NCBI GenBank assembly: GCA_003648675.1
Contig: QMPS01000073.1
Coordinates: 1-5,407, forward strand
Origin: Aquificota bacterium
GTDB lineage: Bacteria; Thermosulfidibacterota; Thermosulfidibacteria; Thermosulfidibacterales; B14-G1
Reading direction: 5' to 3'
DNA: 5,407 bases
Part shown: positions 1 to 5,206 of the stretch, piece by piece
Layout: each line of letters starts with the position of its first letter
Numbering within the stretch: position 1 is the first letter of the stretch
Translations under genes and position numbers: made by a program
Notes under the pieces: generated by a model
The model's input: the letters and a program-made list of their open reading frames with translations, nothing else
What the model was told of the DNA's origin: nothing
Database searches by the model: none

Positions 1-962
1 CCCAAGGTCCTCACCCGTTCCCCCCCTTCCCTGTCGTGGCCCCAGAAGGTGAGGTCATTCCCTCTTCTTACCATAGTGGAAGGCTTCCCTATGTCATGGA
101 GAAAAGCCGCCAGCTTCAGAACCTTAAGCCTGGAGTATCCCCCCTCCACCTCCTCAACCAACAGACCTTTAATGGAGGAACTGTGGAGGGGAAAGAAATC
201 CCGGAGATACGGTAGGATCCTCTCCAAACTGTAGAGGGTCCCCAGGAGGTGCCCCCTGAGATCAGTTCCCAACCACTTTCCCTGAAGTATCCCCTTCCCC
301 TCCTCTACTTCGGGGAACAAAACCCCGAGGACTCCCCTTCGAGCCATGGCTTTGAAGACCTCCACCGAGTGGGGATGCGCTAGAATCAAGGAGAATTCTT
401 CTTTGATCCTTTCTTTCGCCACCTGAGAGAGAAGGGGAGCAACCCTGGTGGCCAGTTCGAGGGTGTCTTGAGTGGGAGTGAAGGAGAGCTGGAGGGAGAT
501 GCGAAAGGCCCGAAGAACCCTCAAAGGATCCTCTCGGAAAGCCCAGGGGGTGACGGCCCTAAGGCGCCGGGCCTCCAGGTCCTCCATCCCCCCCCAAGGG
601 TCCAAGAGCTCCTTCCCAGCGAGAGAGTAGGCCATGGCATTCACCGTAAAGTCCCTCTCGCGAAGGTCCTCCTCCAGGGAAGAAGCCTTAGGAGCTGCCA
701 CGTCTACCTGATACTCCCCCCACATCATGCGATAGATCCCCCTAGGGACATCCAGAGGGAAAAAAGGTCTGTCCATATTCTCCAAGATCTCGAGGGGATT
801 CCCCATGTAGAGGAGGTCTATGTCATGAGACTCCCTTCCCAAAAGGAGATCTCTCAAAAAACCGCCCACCAGATAAAGCCTTTCCCCTCCCCGGGAAAGA
901 AAGGCTTCCACTATCTCCCGGGCCTTGAGAGGCATCCTGTATGAGAGATCCACTTTAGCCAT
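1..962 (-). CDS. cca: tRNA nucleotidyltransferase (CCA-adding / poly(A) polymerase family) with HD domain, 3' end outside window
   Basis: Reading the minus strand from ATG at 962 gives 320 open codons with no stop before the window edge, so the C-terminus is missing. The class II nucleotidyltransferase head is complete. It has the GGFLRD nucleotide-binding motif at residues 33-38, the catalytic pair DID at 47-49, RDFTVNAMA at 103-111, a DPWGGMEDL-type motif at 121-129, FREDPLRVLRA at 142-152 and ERIKEEF at 184-190. A metal-dependent HD phosphohydrolase domain begins near FLHDIGKP (H289, D290) and continues through GHD (H309, D310). Family knowledge: these enzymes add or repair the 3' CCA of tRNA in the cytoplasm. 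The motif after RDFTVNA and the HD domain favour CCA addition over PcnB-type polyadenylation, but a split CC- or A-adding enzyme cannot be excluded. It is transcribed away from the LPS operon. No Shine-Dalgarno precedes ATG 962. M10 (codon at 935-933) is an alternative start with equally poor signals. Confidence 0.9.
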   Translation of the reverse strand, partial: MAKVDLSYRMPLKAREIVEAFLSRGGERLYLVGGFLRDLLLGRESHDIDLLYMGNPLEILENMDRPFFPLDVPRGIYRMMWGEYQVDVAAPKASSLEEDLRERDFTVNAMAYSLAGKELLDPWGGMEDLEARRLRAVTPWAFREDPLRVLRAFRISLQLSFTPTQDTLELATRVAPLLSQVAKERIKEEFSLILAHPHSVEVFKAMARRGVLGVLFPEVEEGKGILQGKWLGTDLRGHLLGTLYSLERILPYLRDFFPLHSSSIKGLLVEEVEGGYSRLKVLKLAAFLHDIGKPSTMVRRGNDLTFWGHDREGGERVRTL

Positions 963-982
963 GGATTGATTGGGAATATACC
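954..982 (+). promoter_or_regulatory. Weak candidate rightward promoter for the kdsC operon
   Basis: A poor -35 (TTTAGC, 954-959) lies 17 bp before TATACC (977-982, 4/6 match to TATAAT). The -10 overlaps the leftward -10 (TATATT), so both divergent genes could share one AT-rich core. The rightward match is weak, and transcription may also come from another site in the 963-1032 gap. Confidence 0.2.
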
Positions 983-1002
983 CTGTGGTAACCAGAAGAC
1001 AA
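975..1002 (-). promoter_or_regulatory. Putative sigma-70-type promoter for the leftward tRNA nucleotidyltransferase gene
   Basis: On the minus strand TTGTCT (1002-997, 4/6 match to TTGACA) is followed after 16 bp by TATATT (980-975, 5/6 match to TATAAT). Initiation about 6-7 nt further on would fall near 968, only a few bases before the ATG at 962, giving a very short or leaderless mRNA. That agrees with the absence of a Shine-Dalgarno there. Called by eye from consensus only. Confidence 0.4.
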
Positions 1003-1032
1003 GCCTGGTAAGAGGAGGGACTCTGAAGAGAG

Positions 1033-1548
1033 ATGGAAGAGAAGCTCAAAAAGATCATCCTAGTGGTCATGGACGTAGACGGTGTACTCACTGACGGGCG
1101 AATCATCTTGGGAAGTGATGGCCAGGAGTTCAAATGCTTCAACGTGAAGGACGGGCACGGCATCCTTCTCCTTCACCGGGCGGGCATAAAAACGGCACTC
1201 ATCACCGGCAGACAATCAGAGGCTGTTGAAAAGAGAGCCAAAGAATTAAAAATACCTCTAGTCTTCCAGAATAGCAAAAACAAACTAGAAACCTACCAGG
1301 AACTCAAAGCTGCAACCCACGCCCAAGACCACCAGATAGCCTACATAGGAGACGACTTAGTGGATATACCCATCATGAAAAGGGTAGGAGTAGCTGTAGC
1401 CGTGGCTGATGCCCATCCCCAAGTGAAAGAGGTGGCTCACCTGGTGACAGAGGCCCCAGGAGGCAAAGGGGCTGTAAGGGAGTTCATTGAGCTCCTGCTC
1501 AAAGCCCAGGATAAATGGGAAGAAGCCACCCAGCGGTACTGGCAGTGA
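1033..1548 (+). CDS. kdsC: 3-deoxy-D-manno-octulosonate 8-phosphate (KDO-8-P) phosphatase, HAD family
   Basis: This 171-residue protein has the usual length for KdsC, which hydrolyses KDO-8-phosphate to KDO plus phosphate in the cytoplasm as a step of inner-core LPS synthesis. HAD motif I is MDVDGVLTDG with nucleophile D14 and acid/base D16. Motif II is LITGR with T58. The motif III lysine is K84 in the NKLETY stretch. Motif IV is IGDDLVD with D107 and D108. The C-terminal GGKGAVREF segment is typical of KdsC, and there is no large cap domain, as expected for the C0 subclass. ATG 1033 is the first in-frame start after a TGA at 1024. A purine-rich GAGGAGG at 1012-1018 lies upstream at a rather long spacing of 14 nt. 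It is the first gene of the rightward train and its stop overlaps the likely lptC start. The usual kdsD, kdsA or kdsB neighbours are not upstream here. Confidence 0.95.
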   Translation: MEEKLKKIILVVMDVDGVLTDGRIILGSDGQEFKCFNVKDGHGILLLHRAGIKTALITGRQSEAVEKRAKELKIPLVFQNSKNKLETYQELKAATHAQDHQIAYIGDDLVDIPIMKRVGVAVAVADAHPQVKEVAHLVTEAPGGKGAVREFIELLLKAQDKWEEATQRYWQ

Positions 1549-2087
1549 AACGACCATCCCTCAAAATCCTGGTAACCCTCCTTGCACTCTCGGTCCTCAT
1601 CCTTTTCGGATGGACCCTTAGGAGGGGTCTCCATTTTTACAAGGAGGAGGGACAGAAAGTCCAAGAGAAGAAGAACCATGAAAAGGGATACATGGAGAAC
1701 ATCCATCTCACCAGCACAAAGGAAGGGAAAGTGGTATGGGCGCTGGACGCCAGCCGAGCTCAACTTGTGGGCAAAACCATCCACCTGTGGAACGTGAAAA
1801 TCGAGTATATGTTTAAGAAAGACAAACCTGTGATCATCACAGCCCGGGAGGGCACCCTGGACAAGAAAAAGAAGCTAGGAAAGATCTGGGGTGATGTCAC
1901 CGTCCGCCACCAGGGAGAAACCCTTAAAGTCGAGGAGATCCTCTGGAACCTGAACAAAAACACCCTGGAAAGTCCTCTGCCTTTCAAGGTAACTGGGCGA
2001 TGCATGGTGGAAGGGACAGGATTTACAGCCAAACCTTCCCTGGGATGGGTGAAGGTGAAAAAACTGAAAAAGGTGGTGCTCCAATGA
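1545..2087 (+). CDS. lptC: LPS export ABC transporter periplasmic protein LptC
   Basis: LptC is the bitopic inner-membrane partner of LptB2FG that passes LPS to LptA. The protein shows a short basic N-terminus (KRPSLK) and one hydrophobic helix at about residues 6-25. A periplasmic beta-jellyroll-like part follows, containing the common pattern of alternating strands such as GKVVWALDA, VIITAREG and GDVTVRHQG, and ends near residue 180 (E. coli LptC is 191). The first start chosen is GTG 1545, which overlaps the kdsC stop as GTGA, sits right before the basic/hydrophobic N-terminus and resembles the coupled ATGA junctions further down the operon. ATG 1515, with an AGGA at 1508-1511, would add ten residues and overlap kdsC by 34 nt; it is a real alternative. 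LptC is poorly conserved in sequence, so the call rests on topology, size and its place between kdsC and lptA. Confidence 0.88.
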   Translation: MKRPSLKILVTLLALSVLILFGWTLRRGLHFYKEEGQKVQEKKNHEKGYMENIHLTSTKEGKVVWALDASRAQLVGKTIHLWNVKIEYMFKKDKPVIITAREGTLDKKKKLGKIWGDVTVRHQGETLKVEEILWNLNKNTLESPLPFKVTGRCMVEGTGFTAKPSLGWVKVKKLKKVVLQ

Positions 2088-2608
2088 GAAAGACAGCGGT
2101 TCTTGCGATTGTAATCTTCCTCTCCCTATGGGGAGGAGCCATGGCCCAGAAAAAGGAGAGCAAAAAGAAAACCCCCATAGTGATCACGGCCAAGGAGATG
2201 GAAGCCAATGCCAAAGCAGGCTGGGTCCTCTTCAAAGGCACAGTGAAAGCTGTAAAGGAGAACCTCGTTCTCTACGCCGACAGGGTAAAGATCTTCCTCT
2301 CCCCCAAAGACAACAAGATCGAGAGAATCCTGGCCCAAGGCAACGTAAAGGTGGAGCAAGGCAAGAGGGTGATCATGTCCCAAGAAGCCGAATACAGCAT
2401 GAAAGAGGGAGTGATAGAGTTTAGGGGCCACCCCAAGGCCTGGGAGGGGGAAAACCTGGTTGTGGGAGAGAAGATGCTCTACTACCCTAAAGAAGACCGG
2501 AGCGTGGTTATAGGGGGTAAAGGGAGGGTGAACGCCATCATATACCCCAAAGAGGAGAAAAAGGGTGAAGCTGGAAGCCAGGAACTTGGAAAAGAGTTTC
2601 AAAGGTAG
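2084..2608 (+). CDS. lptA: LPS transport periplasmic protein LptA (OstA-like)
   Basis: LptA forms the periplasmic bridge that carries LPS from LptC to the outer-membrane LptDE complex. The 174-residue protein opens with a clear signal peptide: basic RK, a hydrophobic core to about residue 18, and an AMA|Q signal peptidase I site near residue 21. The mature part has the repeated beta-strand pattern of the OstA/LptA fold. It begins with PIVITAKEMEAN, followed by a FKGTVKAV segment, ILAQGNVKVEQG, a YSMKEGVIEFRG segment, and GEKMLYYPKE. ATG 2084 overlaps the lptC stop as ATGA and is preceded by AAGGTGG at 2069-2075, 8 nt away, so it is preferred over the longer in-frame ATG at 2000. The C-terminal tail is Lys/Glu-rich, and its codons are shared with the lptB start. 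Confidence 0.93.
   Translation: MRKTAVLAIVIFLSLWGGAMAQKKESKKKTPIVITAKEMEANAKAGWVLFKGTVKAVKENLVLYADRVKIFLSPKDNKIERILAQGNVKVEQGKRVIMSQEAEYSMKEGVIEFRGHPKAWEGENLVVGEKMLYYPKEDRSVVIGGKGRVNAIIYPKEEKKGEAGSQELGKEFQR
2551..2557 (+). promoter_or_regulatory. Ribosome binding site fixing the GTG start of lptB
   Basis: AGAGGAG sits 7 nt before GTG 2565, inside the lptA coding region. Its strength and spacing justify starting lptB 44 nt before the lptA stop, and suggest translational coupling of the two subunits. Confidence 0.7.
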
Positions 2609-3284
2609 AAAGGTGGTGAAAGGGGTTTCCCTGGAAGTCTCCCAGGGAGAGGTGGTAGGTCTTCTAGGCCCCAACGGAGCAGGAAAGACCACTGTATTCT
2701 ATATGATCACCGGGCTCATCGCCCCTGACGCCGGCTCCATCCACCTAAACGGAGAAGACATTACCCATCTGCCCATGTACAAAAGAGCCCGTAGGGGTCT
2801 GGGATACCTTCCCCAAGAACCTTCCGTCTTCAGAAGGCTCAAGGTGTGGGAGAACATCATGGCTGTGCTAGAACTTCTGGATGTCCCTCCCTCGGAGAGG
2901 AAGAGCCGCACCGACCGGCTCTTGGTAGACATGGGCCTGGAGAGGGTGAGGAACAGCGTGGCCTACACCCTCTCTGGAGGAGAAAGGCGCAGAGTGGAGA
3001 TCGCCCGGGCCCTGGCCCTGTCTCCGGCCTTCATCCTCCTTGACGAGCCCTTCGCCGGCATAGACCCCATTGTGGTAGAGGAGCTCCAGGAAGTGATAAA
3101 GGCCATGAAGAACAGAGGCATAGGTGTGGTCATCACCGACCACAACGTAAGAGAAACCCTCCACATAACGGACAGAACCTACATCATCGGAGAGGGAGAG
3201 ATCCTGGAAGAGGGTCCCCCAGAGGTGATAGCTTCCAGCCCAAGGGCCAGAAAGATATACTTAGGAGAGGGTTTCACCCTGTAA
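2565..3284 (+). CDS. lptB: LPS export ABC transporter ATP-binding protein LptB
   Basis: LptB is the cytoplasmic ATPase dimer that drives LPS extraction by LptFG. The 239-residue length matches the family. Walker A is GPNGAGKTT (35-43), the Q-loop glutamine is Q84 in YLPQE, the signature is LSGGE (136-140), Walker B is FILLDE (156-161) with catalytic E161, the D-loop follows at GID, and the switch histidine is H193 in ITDHNVRETL. SVFRRL (F89, R90) matches the groove region where E. coli LptB F90 and R91 couple to LptF/LptG. All catalytic residues are intact. The start is GTG 2565, supported by a strong Shine-Dalgarno; the gene overlaps lptA by 44 nt. The membrane subunits LptF and LptG are not in the window, which is normal because they are usually encoded elsewhere. 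Downstream, rpoN, which usually follows lptB, is absent. Confidence 0.97.
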   Translation: MKLEARNLEKSFKGRKVVKGVSLEVSQGEVVGLLGPNGAGKTTVFYMITGLIAPDAGSIHLNGEDITHLPMYKRARRGLGYLPQEPSVFRRLKVWENIMAVLELLDVPPSERKSRTDRLLVDMGLERVRNSVAYTLSGGERRRVEIARALALSPAFILLDEPFAGIDPIVVEELQEVIKAMKNRGIGVVITDHNVRETLHITDRTYIIGEGEILEEGPPEVIASSPRARKIYLGEGFTL

Positions 3285-3288
3285 GTCC

Positions 3289-3317
3289 TTGCAATTCCCC
3301 TTTGGGATATGGATAAA
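3289..3317 (+). promoter_or_regulatory. Possible internal promoter ahead of hpf
   Basis: TTGCAA (3289-3294, 4/6) is followed after 17 bp by GATAAA (3312-3317, 4/6) in the only real intergenic gap of the gene train. The -12-like TTGCA lacks a GG at the right distance upstream, so it is not a sigma-54 promoter. A separate promoter for the stress genes hpf-ptsN-rapZ is plausible but rests on consensus by eye. Confidence 0.3.
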
Positions 3318-3338
3318 GCAAAGAAGGAAAGGAAGAAA

Positions 3339-3345
3339 AAGGAGG
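3339..3345 (+). promoter_or_regulatory. Ribosome binding site fixing the start of hpf
   Basis: AAGGAGG lies 5 nt before ATG 3351. The earlier in-frame ATG at 3309 has no Shine-Dalgarno, and its extra 14 residues are simply the translation of this purine-rich leader (Lys/Glu-only stretch), so 3351 is the credible start. Confidence 0.8.
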
Positions 3346-3350
3346 AAGAG

Positions 3351-3872
3351 ATGCAGGTCAGGATAACGGGCAGAAACATCGACCTCACTGAGGCCATGAA
3401 GAACTACGTCCAGAGAAAAATCAAACGCTTAGAAAAATATCTGGAGGAGCCCATAGACATCCAGGTGGTCCTTAATGTCGAGAAGTTCCGCCAGATAGCC
3501 GAAGTGAATATCTCCTCCAAGTCAGGCAACTTTTACGGTTCCGAAGAGTCTCACGACATCTACGCGTCCATAGATGTAGTCATGGACAAGCTGGAAGAAC
3601 AGGTAAGACGGAAGAAAGAGAAGCTTCAGCAAAGGCCAAGGGAGCCTTTTATTGAAGAGCTCACCCCCTCGCCAGAAGAAGGGGGTGAAGACTCAAGAGT
3701 GGTGGAGGTGAAGCGCTTTGCCATGAAGCCCATGTCTCTAGAAGAAGCCATACTGCAAATGGACCTCTCCCAAGACCAATTCATGGTTTTCATGAACGCC
3801 GATACTAATCAGGTGAACGTCCTCTACCGCAGAAGAGATGGGCGTTATGGATTGATAGAACCCGAACTGTGA
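3351..3872 (+). CDS. hpf: Ribosome hibernation promoting factor, long form
   Basis: HPF binds the decoding region of idle 30S subunits and promotes inactive ribosome dimers in the cytoplasm. The 173-residue product has two parts. The N-terminal S30AE/YfiA domain starts MQVRITGRNIDLTEAM and runs to a basic RRKKEKL stretch near residue 86. An acidic, proline-containing linker (about 98-116) follows. The C-terminal dimerisation domain runs from about 117 (VVEVKRFAMKPMSLEEA) to the end, including the typical FMNADT and RRRDGRYGLIEPEL motifs. Both domains together mark the long form, which can dimerise ribosomes without RMF, unlike the short enteric HPF. It lies 66 nt after lptB, where rpoN would normally intervene, and 10 nt before ptsN. 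Its linker codons contain a perfect inverted repeat. Confidence 0.95.
   Translation: MQVRITGRNIDLTEAMKNYVQRKIKRLEKYLEEPIDIQVVLNVEKFRQIAEVNISSKSGNFYGSEESHDIYASIDVVMDKLEEQVRRKKEKLQQRPREPFIEELTPSPEEGGEDSRVVEVKRFAMKPMSLEEAILQMDLSQDQFMVFMNADTNQVNVLYRRRDGRYGLIEPEL
3661..3688 (+). repeat. Perfect 9-bp inverted repeat within hpf linker codons
   Basis: TCACCCCCT (3661-3669) and AGGGGGTGA (3680-3688) are exact reverse complements separated by a 10-nt loop, so the mRNA could form a GC-rich stem. It encodes the low-complexity linker between the two HPF domains. There is no T tract after it, so it is not an intrinsic terminator. Confidence 0.7.
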
Positions 3873-3882
3873 AGCCTGAGCC

Positions 3883-4347
3883 ATGAGAATCACCGACTAC
3901 TTCACAGAAGAAGATGTCCTGGAAGACATACCGGGAAACACCAAGGAGGAGATCCTCGCCAACCTGGTGGACATCCTGGTAGCTAAAGGGAAGCTCCCTT
4001 CCCGGGAGCCTTACCTAACCGCCCTCATCAAAAGAGAGGCTTTGGGCACCACCGCTGTAGGAGAAGGGATAGCCATCCCCCATGCCAGGGTCAAGAACTT
4101 GGACTCTCTGCTGATAATAGCGGTGCGCTTCAAAAAAGGGGTGGGTTTTGGATCTTTGGACAACGCTCCCGTTTACCTCCTCTTCCTAGTCCTGGCTCCC
4201 GAGGAGTCCACAGAGGTACATCTCAGGGCCCTGGCAAGAATAGTTTCACTCCTGAAAGAAAAGGAAATAAAAGAGAAGCTCCTAAATGCCCAAGGCCCTC
4301 AGGAGATCTATCAGATCCTGCGAGAAGAGGATGAAAAAGAAGAGTGA
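3883..4347 (+). CDS. ptsN: PTS nitrogen-regulatory EIIA protein (EIIA-Ntr)
   Basis: This 154-residue single-domain PTS EIIA type-2 protein is the expected PtsN length. The phosphorylatable histidine is H67 in EGIAIPHAR, preceded by the family's ALIKREALGTTAVGEG stretch. The C-terminal half has VYLLFLVLAPEES and HLRALARIVSLL, also typical. Family knowledge: EIIA-Ntr is the final acceptor of the nitrogen PTS (EI-Ntr, NPr) and is regulatory rather than a sugar transporter component. Its known targets in other bacteria include potassium transport and sensor kinases. The start at ATG 3883 lies 10 nt after the hpf stop with no good Shine-Dalgarno, so translational coupling to hpf is likely. The product ends in an acidic EEDEKEE tail whose codons overlap the rapZ start. 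No HPr or EI gene is visible in the window to act as phosphodonor. Confidence 0.95.
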   Translation: MRITDYFTEEDVLEDIPGNTKEEILANLVDILVAKGKLPSREPYLTALIKREALGTTAVGEGIAIPHARVKNLDSLLIIAVRFKKGVGFGSLDNAPVYLLFLVLAPEESTEVHLRALARIVSLLKEKEIKEKLLNAQGPQEIYQILREEDEKEE

Positions 4348-5206
4348 AGCCACTGACAAGTCTCAGTTCATCATTGTCACAGGGCTGTCTGGAGCGGGTA
4401 AAAGCACCGCCATAAAAGCCCTGGAGGACATAGGCTACTACTGCGTGGACAACCTCCCCCTCTCCCTCATGAAGACCTTTGCCCGACTGTGCCTCAACTC
4501 CTCCCAACCTATGGAAAAGGTGGCTTTGGGTATAGACATACGAGAAGGGGATAGCCTTAAGGATCTTCCTCACATCATGGAAGAACTGAGGCAACAGGGA
4601 ATAGAGACCGAGATCCTCTTCCTCTACGCCCGAGAGGAGGTTCTCATCAAAAGATTCAAGGAGACCCGTCGCCCTCATCCCCTTCAAAACGAATCCCTGG
4701 AGGGAAGCATCGCACGAGAAAAAAGGGTGATGGAACCCATAAAGGCCATCTCACGATACGTCATAGACACATCAGAAGCCACACCCCACACCCTCAAGGC
4801 CCAGATAAAAGACCTATTCGGAAGCGAGAAAGAAGAGATGCTTGTCTACGTCCACTCCTTTGGCTTCAAACACGGTGCCCCTCCCAACCTGGACCTCATG
4901 CTGGACGTCAGATTCCTTCCCAACCCCCACTTCGTGAACGGACTCAGAGAAAAAACGGGACTGGACCCCCAGGTGGAAGACTACGTAATGGGCAACCAAG
5001 AAACCCACATCTTTCTGGAACACCTTTCCCGATTCTTCTCGTACCTCCTCCCCAAGTACCAACAGGAGGGCAAGCCCTTCCTATCCATAGGCATAGGTTG
5101 CACCGGGGGAGTCCACAGATCGGTGGTGATAGCCCAATGGTTGGGCCATTTCCTGAGGGAAAAGGGCTACAGAGTGAAGATCCTCCATCGGGAACTGGGG
5201 GAATGA
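4331..5206 (+). CDS. rapZ: RapZ / YvcJ family nucleotide-binding protein
   Basis: The 291-residue product matches RapZ (E. coli 284). The N-terminal P-loop domain has Walker A GLSGAGKST (18-26), the family motif DNLP (40-43) and a GIDIREG segment. The C-terminal domain carries HSFGFKHGAPPNLD, DVRFLPNP, LREKTGLD and GCTGGVHRS (256-264), the conserved ligand/RNA-facing region. In E. coli RapZ senses glucosamine-6-phosphate and directs RNase E to the sRNA GlmZ; in Gram-positives YvcJ binds and hydrolyses nucleotides. Here the protein ends LHRELGE, without the basic C-terminal cluster (K281, R282, K283) needed for RNA binding in E. coli, so the sRNA-adaptor role should not be assumed. ATG 4331 overlaps ptsN by 17 nt with GAGG immediately upstream; the longer in-frame ATG at 4286 would add 15 residues translated from within ptsN and is less likely. 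Its stop forms ATGA with the next gene. Confidence 0.95.
   Translation: MKKKSEATDKSQFIIVTGLSGAGKSTAIKALEDIGYYCVDNLPLSLMKTFARLCLNSSQPMEKVALGIDIREGDSLKDLPHIMEELRQQGIETEILFLYAREEVLIKRFKETRRPHPLQNESLEGSIAREKRVMEPIKAISRYVIDTSEATPHTLKAQIKDLFGSEKEEMLVYVHSFGFKHGAPPNLDLMLDVRFLPNPHFVNGLREKTGLDPQVEDYVMGNQETHIFLEHLSRFFSYLLPKYQQEGKPFLSIGIGCTGGVHRSVVIAQWLGHFLREKGYRVKILHRELGE

Noticed and set aside
308..330. Inverted repeat around CGGGGAACAAAACCCCG
   Set aside because: It falls inside the tRNA nucleotidyltransferase reading frame, includes a wobble pair and has no T tract; chance is the simplest explanation.
468..944. Rightward open frame of 158 codons
   Set aside because: It lies wholly antisense to the tRNA nucleotidyltransferase gene, whose motifs are continuous; its translation is low-complexity Pro/Arg-rich sequence with no recognisable motif.
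991..1009. ACCAG...CTGGT inverted repeat in the divergent gap as an operator
   Set aside because: The arms are only 5 bp with a 9-nt loop, and no regulator gene is nearby to support it.
2126..2692. Leftward open frame of 188 codons across lptA/lptB
   Set aside because: It is antisense to two well-supported overlapping genes and encodes no recognisable domain; long shadows are expected with this codon usage.
3268..3280. Small hairpin AGGGT-TTC-ACCCT at the end of lptB considered as a terminator
   Set aside because: The stem is only 5 bp, lies before the lptB stop and is not followed by a T tract.
3275..3295. TTGCA before hpf considered as the -12 part of a sigma-54 promoter
   Set aside because: The required GG about 12 bases upstream is CC/CT here, so the -24 element is absent.
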